From Anaerolineales bacterium (GTDB lineage Bacteria; Chloroflexota; Anaerolineae; Promineifilales; Promineifilaceae), in contig JAGQGA010000175.1 in NCBI GenBank assembly GCA_020432595.1, forward strand, positions 1-9,233: 9,233 bases of DNA, written 5' to 3'. Made by a program: the position numbers and the translations under genes. A model generated the notes under the pieces. The model was not told where the DNA came from, did not search any database, and saw only the letters and a list, made by a program, of their open reading frames with translations. This document shows positions 1 to 3,674 of the stretch, piece after piece; position 1 is the first letter of the stretch; the number at the start of each line of letters is the position of its first letter.

Positions 1-32
1 GGGTGGGTTTAAGAGGGAGGTTGGTCATGGGG

Positions 33-120
33 AAATGGGGAATGGGGAATGGGGAATTGGGAATGGAGAATGCAAGTTTGCGTTCCTAATTCTCAATTCT
101 TCATTCCCCATTCTCAATTT
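33..120. repeat. G/A-rich imperfect inverted repeat at the 3' end of the ABC ATPase gene
   Basis: Bases 33-75 are built from repeated GGGGAAT/GGGAATT units. Bases 88-120 contain the reverse complement of the same units (ATTCCCC, CAATTCT), so the two halves could fold into an imperfect stem with a short loop near 76-87. The element abuts and slightly overlaps the stop codon of the minus-strand ABC ATPase, so it could serve as a terminator or RNA stabiliser, although there is no T-run. Upstream of it, bases 1-32 are G-rich and show no recognisable gene. It is probably a dispersed intergenic repeat, but only one copy is visible here. Confidence 0.55.
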
Positions 121-1058
121 ACAACTCCTTTGGTCAACTGCAAAAACACGTCTTCAAGGTCGTGTTCTTCTTCGCGGAAGGAGACGAGGGGGATGTGGTG
201 GGAAACGGCCGTTTGTATCAACTCACTCAAGGCCACATCATCGCCGCTAAAATCGAAACGGAGGGAGTCGGCCGGCAGGTCGTTGGTTTGCAGGTGGACG
301 ACACCGGGGCTGGTTTGCAGCAGGCTGACCAGCGGCTCGCGCTCGCCCAGCAGCCGGACGTGGATGGTGCGGTTGGCGCGAAGCTGCCGCCGGATTTGCT
401 CAATGTTGCCGTGGGCCACCAAATTGCCTGCCTCCAAAATAGCGATGCTGGTGCAAACGTCGGCGATTTCGGAGAGGATGTGGGAGGAGAAGAAGATAGT
501 CTTGCCCATGTTTTGCAGCTCGCGTAACAGTTCGCGCATTTCGATGCGGGCGCGGGGGTCGAGGCCGCTGGCGGGTTCGTCCAAAATGAGCAGTTGCGGG
601 TCGTGGGTGAGGGTTCGCGCCAGGCAGAGCCGCTGCTTCATGCCGCGACTAAGCCCCTCCACGTATTCCTCTTTTTTATGCCCCAAATCCACCAGCCCCA
701 GCAGGTCGTCTATCATGCCGTGGCGGGTGGCAGGGGGGATGTCGTAGCAGGCGGCAAAAAAGTCGAGGTATTCCCACACTTTCATGTCGTCATACACGCC
801 AAAAAAGTCGGGCATGTAGCCGATGGCGCGGCGGACGGCATCGGGGTTTTGCGCTACATCGTAGCCAGCCACCCGCGCCGTGCCGCTGCTGGGGCGCAGC
901 AGGGTGGTCAAAATGCGCATGGTGGTGGTTTTGCCCGCACCGTTGGGGCCAATAAACCCAACAACCGCCCCTTGCTCAATGGTGAGGTTGAGGTCGTTGA
1001 GGGCAACCAGGTCGCCGTATCGTTTTGTCAGCCCCTCAATTTCGATGATGTTGCTCAT
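114..1058 (-). CDS. ABC-2 type transporter ATP-binding protein (CcmA/DrrA-like)
   Basis: This is the 314-aa cytoplasmic ATPase subunit that would power an ABC-2 type exporter. Walker A (GPNGAGKT) is at residues 37-44, the ABC signature (LSRGMKQRL) at 136-144, Walker B with catalytic Glu (LLILDEP) at 156-162, a D-loop (SGLDP) at 164-168 and the switch His at 193. The Q-loop region reads GYMPDFFGVYDD (80-91), with Asp where Gln or Glu is more usual. The last 90 residues form the C-terminal extension typical of DrrA/CcmA-type ATPases, ending in LEDVFLQLT. No permease is in the window; it would be expected downstream, beyond base 1. The start at 1058 is backed by a perfect TATAAT seven bases upstream and no Shine-Dalgarno sequence, suggesting a leaderless message. 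The substrate cannot be read from the sequence. The 822-aa protein at 3567-6035 may belong to the same export system. Confidence 0.93.
   Translation of the reverse strand: MSNIIEIEGLTKRYGDLVALNDLNLTIEQGAVVGFIGPNGAGKTTTMRILTTLLRPSSGTARVAGYDVAQNPDAVRRAIGYMPDFFGVYDDMKVWEYLDFFAACYDIPPATRHGMIDDLLGLVDLGHKKEEYVEGLSRGMKQRLCLARTLTHDPQLLILDEPASGLDPRARIEMRELLRELQNMGKTIFFSSHILSEIADVCTSIAILEAGNLVAHGNIEQIRRQLRANRTIHVRLLGEREPLVSLLQTSPGVVHLQTNDLPADSLRFDFSGDDVALSELIQTAVSHHIPLVSFREEEHDLEDVFLQLTKGVVN
203..214. repeat. Palindrome copy 1 (AAACGGCCGTTT)
   Basis: Coding copy in the ABC ATPase; reads ACG GCC GTT (T-A-V in IQTAVSHH). Confidence 0.9.
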
Positions 1059-1065
1059 AGGGAGG

Positions 1066-1094
1066 ATTATAGCGGGAAACGGCCGTTTGGTGAA
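1066..1094 (-). promoter_or_regulatory. Putative promoter of the ABC ATPase gene, leaderless
   Basis: On the minus strand, a -35-like TTCACC (1094-1089, four of six matches to TTGACA) is followed by a 17-bp spacer and a perfect -10 TATAAT (1071-1066). The ATG at 1058 starts 7 bases after the -10, where transcription would be expected to begin. The spacer contains the complete AAACGGCCGTTT palindrome. The assignment rests on sequence and spacing only. Confidence 0.5.
1077..1088. repeat. Palindrome copy 2 (AAACGGCCGTTT), intergenic
   Basis: Lies in the spacer of the putative ABC ATPase promoter; part of the 24-bp unit shared with 1840-1863. Confidence 0.9.
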
Positions 1095-1142
1095 TCAACA
1101 CTCATCAAAGCCGGTACAGTAAACGTAAACAATGTCAGGTGG

Positions 1143-1583
1143 CTAGATCAGCGGATTCTTCACATCAAGAAACCCAAACTCTGCAAAATCTTTCGTGTTC
1201 ACGGTGTATCAGCCAGATATACCGTGATCTTTTAGCGTTGCAGCTAAAGCGACATCAAAAACCTTCTTGCGTGTTGTAACGGTCTTTAGTAAATCTAACA
1301 GCGTGTTCAATTGCGTTGATTGGGGATATAGAATCAAAGCCTCACTATCCAAATAATCTTGCACTAATTGGGTTGCATCGGTCAATGAAAGCGGCACTTC
1401 CAGGCGGTGCCAAGTGATGACGTTGCGGAACTCCATGAGCACTTGAGCGGGATACAAATTGCCAACTCTCCCTCTTCATCACGCTTATTCATGATGGTTT
1501 CAACAAACGCTTTGGCTTTTATTATGAAAGGGTGAGGCCGTGTTATGGGCATAGACCAAGAGATTGGTGTCGAGAGCGTACAC
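1143..1583 (-). pseudogene. vapC: VapC-family PIN-domain toxin, broken (two frameshifts and an in-frame TGA)
   Basis: With the frame repaired this reads as a full PIN-domain ribonuclease of about 146 residues. It begins at GTG 1583 with MYALDTNLLVYAHN, carrying the first catalytic Asp in DTN. It continues through AQVLMEFRNVI (conserved Glu) and KKVFDVALAAT (Asp) and ends in NTKDFAEFGFLDVKNPLI at a TAG (1145-1143). Three lesions break it. There is one extra A in the AAAA run at 1520-1517, about one missing base at 1451-1449 that restores the frame, and an in-frame TGA at 1211-1209 after HGISG, with 21 well-conserved codons still following it. Only 1457-1209 remains as an open frame. The start lies 2 bases after the antitoxin stop codon, the usual vapBC arrangement. 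VapC toxins cut tRNA or rRNA; this copy is presumably inactive unless the lesions are assembly errors. Confidence 0.88.
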
Positions 1584-1585
1584 AG

Positions 1586-1804
1586 TTATAACACCCTGTC
1601 GGTATACATTTCGTCCCGATCTACCTGGACATCTACGCCAAGATTAAATGTCCGAACACGAAATGGTTTGGTTCCAGCGAGGACAGGTTTACTATAGACC
1701 ATCTCGTCTTTCAGGGATTGAAGTAACAATTCTATGGCCTGAATACGATCTGCTACAGAGGCATGTTGAAGTTGTTGGACGGCTTCCTGAACAGTCATTC
1801 TCAT
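1586..1804 (-). CDS. VapB-like antitoxin of a vapBC module
   Basis: A 72-aa protein whose N-terminal half is a predicted amphipathic helix (SVADRIQAIELLLQSLKDEM, about residues 16-35). Its C-terminal half (KPFRVRTFNLGVDVQVDRDEMYTDRVL) resembles the toxin-binding tails of small antitoxins paired with PIN toxins in Chloroflexota and cyanobacteria; this is recognised from memory of the family. It is intact and sits directly upstream of the broken vapC with a 2-base gap. The ATG at 1804 is preceded by AGGA about 4 bases away; the ATG two codons later (1798) is an alternative. It would be expected to neutralise the toxin and repress the shared promoter. With the toxin broken it may persist as a relic or act on a toxin elsewhere. 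Confidence 0.72.
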   Translation of the reverse strand: MRMTVQEAVQQLQHASVADRIQAIELLLQSLKDEMVYSKPVLAGTKPFRVRTFNLGVDVQVDRDEMYTDRVL

Positions 1805-1839
1805 ATTTCCTGCAACTATTTAGTCAGTTCTGCAAGAGA

Positions 1840-1863
1840 GATTATAGCGGGAAACGGCCGTTT
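1840..1863 (-). promoter_or_regulatory. TATAAT box joined to the palindrome, upstream of the antitoxin gene
   Basis: A perfect TATAAT on the minus strand (1846-1841) lies about 36 bases upstream of the antitoxin ATG, with AAACGGCCGTTT just upstream of it (1863-1852). All 24 bases are identical to 1065-1088 upstream of the ABC ATPase. No good -35 hexamer is found at 17-bp spacing (TGGGGG is there), so promoter activity is less certain than at the other copy. Confidence 0.4.
1852..1863. repeat. Palindrome copy 3 (AAACGGCCGTTT), intergenic
   Basis: Upstream of the antitoxin gene, in the second 24-bp unit. An imperfect copy (ACGGCCGT flanked by AA on both sides) also occurs at 2024-2035 in the AviRa-like gene. 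Confidence 0.9.
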
Positions 1864-1897
1864 CCCCCACACCCCTTACAAAACCCATCATGCACAC

Positions 1898-2629
1898 CTA
1901 AACAGGCTGCAAAATGAAAATTTGCCGCTTGCCAGCACGAAGGTGTTCCAAACGGCGGTAGGCTGAGTGGGTGGCTTTTTGCTGTTTGTTGCTGGCAATG
2001 ACCACAATGGTTTGCGGGGTGACAAACGGCCGTAAATGTGCCAGTAAGTCGTGGATGGGAGAGCTATCGGCGGCTGGATTGTTTATGTGCCACTGTGTCA
2101 TTATGCCATAGGGTACATCAGCAAAAAGCAGGTCAATGGACGAGGGGCGGAGAGCAGGCCGAAACAGGTCGGCGCTAAAGAGATGGGTCGAAAGCAACGA
2201 GGTAGGCAGCATTTGCTGGAGCCGTTGAGCGCTTTGTAGGGCTTCATGGTGTGAGGGTTTGTCATAAGCAGCGATAAGCTGCTCAATTTCGCCGATGCGC
2301 TGTGCCATGCCGGTTGGCGTAAGCAGGCTTAGATTGCGCCGAGCGAGCGTGAGGATGTTGGGGTCAATGTCGGAGGCGATGAGGGTGCCAATGTCGCGGC
2401 CGTGCAGCAAGCCCAGGACGGCCAAGTGGTAGGCGGCTCCGCAGCAGGGGTCATAGAGGGTGATGGGGGATAAACGGCCGTTTATCCTCTGCCAATGCAC
2501 CAAAGCCCGTTGGAACAGCTCGCTCACCAGCCGCACGGGAAAAGCTGGGTAGCCAGGGAAGGTGTGGAGCACACGACCTCCGGCAAAATCACTGTACGAC
2601 TGCTGGCTGGTGGCGTATTGATATTGCAT
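1898..2629 (-). CDS. AviRa-like 23S rRNA (guanine) methyltransferase
   Basis: A 243-aa class I SAM-dependent methyltransferase resembling AviRa, the avilamycin-resistance enzyme that methylates a guanine in 23S rRNA. Features shared with AviRa, compared from memory, are an N-terminal GRVLHTFPGYPAFPVRL segment and LVSELFQRAL (residues 18-43), motif I DPCCGAAY (60-67) and ASDIDP (85-90). They also include a helical KPSHHEALQSAQRL insert (124-137) and the catalytic-type motif FADVPYG (169-175). The frame is open further upstream to 2746, but those 39 residues do not match the family and overlap the preceding gene. ATG 2629 is therefore chosen; it lies 2 bases after the stop of the small membrane-protein gene, suggesting translational coupling. 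No Shine-Dalgarno sequence is visible. It may give resistance to orthosomycin-type ribosome inhibitors or perform routine rRNA modification. The palindrome at 2473 and a near-copy at 2026 lie inside it. Confidence 0.82.
   Translation of the reverse strand: MQYQYATSQQSYSDFAGGRVLHTFPGYPAFPVRLVSELFQRALVHWQRINGRLSPITLYDPCCGAAYHLAVLGLLHGRDIGTLIASDIDPNILTLARRNLSLLTPTGMAQRIGEIEQLIAAYDKPSHHEALQSAQRLQQMLPTSLLSTHLFSADLFRPALRPSSIDLLFADVPYGIMTQWHINNPAADSSPIHDLLAHLRPFVTPQTIVVIASNKQQKATHSAYRRLEHLRAGKRQIFILQPV
2468..2487. repeat. Palindrome copy 4, extended to a perfect 20-bp palindrome
   Basis: GGATAAACGGCCGTTTATCC is fully self-complementary. Coding copy in the AviRa-like gene, read as AAC GGC CGT (N-G-R). 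Confidence 0.9.
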
Positions 2630-2631
2630 TT

Positions 2632-2886
2632 TTAGGGTCGCAAAACCAATTGGGATACTAATCGGCAGAGCATACACGATGAGAAAATGAACAAGATTAC
2701 GGGTAACAGCATAATGAGTACTGGCCCAACCGGTTTTCTTGGCCAAAAGATCAGGGGGTTCTGTTGAATCGCCTCGATTATCCTATCTCTGTATTTTGGT
2801 TTGAACCACATCAGATACGCTTTGATGCCGAAGATAAACATAAAAACAGATAAGGTTATAATCAACGAAAGGGGTGTCTCTGTCAT
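2632..2886 (-). CDS. Small two-helix membrane protein, unknown function
   Basis: I do not recognise this family. The 84-aa product has two hydrophobic helices, at about residues 6-27 and 54-75, separated by a charged segment (KPKYRDRIIEAIQQNP, 29-44), so both termini probably face the same side of the membrane. The second half overlaps in another frame the open frame upstream of the AviRa-like start. I prefer this reading because it looks like a membrane protein and its stop (2634-2632) lies 2 bases before the methyltransferase ATG. No Shine-Dalgarno sequence is seen at ATG 2886. It probably shares a transcript with the methyltransferase, but nothing in the sequence indicates a function. Confidence 0.5.
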   Translation of the reverse strand: MTETPLSLIITLSVFMFIFGIKAYLMWFKPKYRDRIIEAIQQNPLIFWPRKPVGPVLIMLLPVILFIFSSCMLCRLVSQLVLRP

Positions 2887-2917
2887 AGAAATGGCGTGAA
2901 GTTATCAAATAGGCAAT

Positions 2918-3031
2918 ATGCACTCACAAGCTGCTCTCAATCCAAATTTCCTGTAACCACCAGATACACATCCCAAATGTCTACCCCCAGCAGGCTGGCA
3001 TCTTCGACGCAGAGGCGGGGAAACGAAGCGG
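2918..3031 (-). pseudogene. Decayed duplicate of the 3' end of the 822-aa protein gene
   Basis: This stretch repeats 3550-3674, the 3' end of the 822-aa gene, in the same orientation. They share 31 identical bases (2980-3010 and 3610-3640), with scattered substitutions outside. Relative to the intact copy it lacks about 14 bases near 3011-3015, which shifts the frame. After that point, in transcription order, it still reads VEDASLLGVDIWDVYLVVTGNLD and ends at its own TGA, against VEDASLLGVDIRDVYLVFTGNLE in the parent. It has no start and is a gene remnant. Together with 3550-3674 it flanks the small gene pair at 3035-3524. Confidence 0.85.
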
Positions 3032-3034
3032 AGT

Positions 3035-3286
3035 TTATGCTGTCGTATGAGCAAACGAATGACTTAAAACGGTTTTCGTGTCCTCTGCTAACTGAATAAG
3101 TAAGAAATAGTGGGCAGGATATAGATAATCTTCGCCGCTTTCATCAATCACGCGCAGATCCCCATCTGCGGCGGCATCCTGGTCTGGAAGCACGCGATAG
3201 ACTTTATGGCGCTCTAGAGAGGCTAGGTATTCATCGTTGTTGATGCAGATTGCAAATTGGACAGGGGTATTTTCTTGTTCTTTCAT
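3035..3286 (-). CDS. Conserved hypothetical protein, second gene of a small pair
   Basis: An 83-aa soluble protein of unknown function. The core runs QFAICINNDEYLASLERHKVYRVLPDQDAAADGDLRVIDESGEDYLYPAHYFLLIQL (residues 10-66), which I recognise as a widespread conserved hypothetical pattern (ESGEDYLYPA..YF) in cyanobacteria and Chloroflexota without an assigned role. The fold is probably mostly beta. The frame is open back to 3346, but that would overlap the upstream gene by 56 bases. ATG 3286 lies 4 bases after that gene's stop and gives the usual length. Its own stop is within 4 bases of the duplicated gene fragment at 2918-3031. Confidence 0.7.
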   Translation of the reverse strand: MKEQENTPVQFAICINNDEYLASLERHKVYRVLPDQDAAADGDLRVIDESGEDYLYPAHYFLLIQLAEDTKTVLSHSFAHTTA

Positions 3287-3290
3287 CTGA

Positions 3291-3524
3291 TTAATCCAGG
3301 TATCGTTTTCGCTTAAATTCGACACGGCCAATGCTGTTTGCTTCATACCAGTGAAGTTCGGCTTGGCGAATATGGCCGCTGGCTAAAAGAATGGTGGCAT
3401 TCCCTTTGAGTTTGCGCCAACGCCCATCGCCATATTGCTTACGCAAGCGGTTTATCTCTCGAATGGCAGACCCAACGGCGATTGTTTCAATATCGGTGAT
3501 GTCGCCAATAATTTCAAAGTGCAT
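3291..3524 (-). CDS. Conserved hypothetical protein, first gene of a small pair
   Basis: A 77-aa basic protein with the pattern HFEIIGDITDIETIAVG..IREI.RLRKQYGDGRWRKLKG (residues 2-41) followed by ILLASGHIRQAELHWYEANSIGRVEFKRKRYLD. I recognise this as a conserved small-protein family of cyanobacteria and Chloroflexota with no known function. The many Arg/Lys residues in RLRKQYGDGRWRKLKG and the C-terminal KRKRYLD would suit nucleic-acid contact, which is an inference only. It begins about 26 bases after the duplicated end of the 822-aa gene. TACTAT lies 8 bases upstream of the ATG and there is no Shine-Dalgarno sequence. It is followed after 4 bases by its partner gene, giving a two-gene operon reminiscent of toxin-antitoxin organisation. 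Confidence 0.75.
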   Translation of the reverse strand: MHFEIIGDITDIETIAVGSAIREINRLRKQYGDGRWRKLKGNATILLASGHIRQAELHWYEANSIGRVEFKRKRYLD

Positions 3525-3549
3525 TATTGTTCATAGTAGCATGAGCGAC

Positions 3550-3674
3550 ATGCGACCACAAGCTGCTTATTCCAAGTTCCCCGTAAACACCAGATACACG
3601 TCCCGAATATCTACCCCCAGCAGGCTGGCATCTTCGACGCGGAGGCGGGCGGCGTTGGCGGGGGAGACGAAGCG
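3550..3674 (-). repeat. Parent copy of the duplicated 3' gene end (direct repeat)
   Basis: The last coding bases and 3' flank of the 822-aa gene, present again in degenerate form at 2918-3031 in the same orientation. The two copies bracket 518 bases that hold exactly the two small conserved genes. Confidence 0.85.

Noticed and set aside
49..1235. Open frames on the plus strand opposite the ABC ATPase (49-747, 594-1235)
   Set aside because: They are antisense to a gene with all ABC motifs intact and show no family resemblance.
1209..1457. A stand-alone 82-aa gene
   Set aside because: It is the middle and C-terminal fragment of the broken VapC; conserved PIN sequence continues on both sides in shifted frame or beyond the TGA.
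2630..2746. N-terminal extension of the AviRa-like protein back to 2746
   Set aside because: The 39 residues are hydrophobic, do not match the AviRa pattern and overlap another plausible gene; ATG 2629 gives the family length.
3287..3346. Longer start at 3346 for the 83-aa conserved protein
   Set aside because: It would overlap the upstream gene by 56 bases and the extra residues are outside the conserved core.
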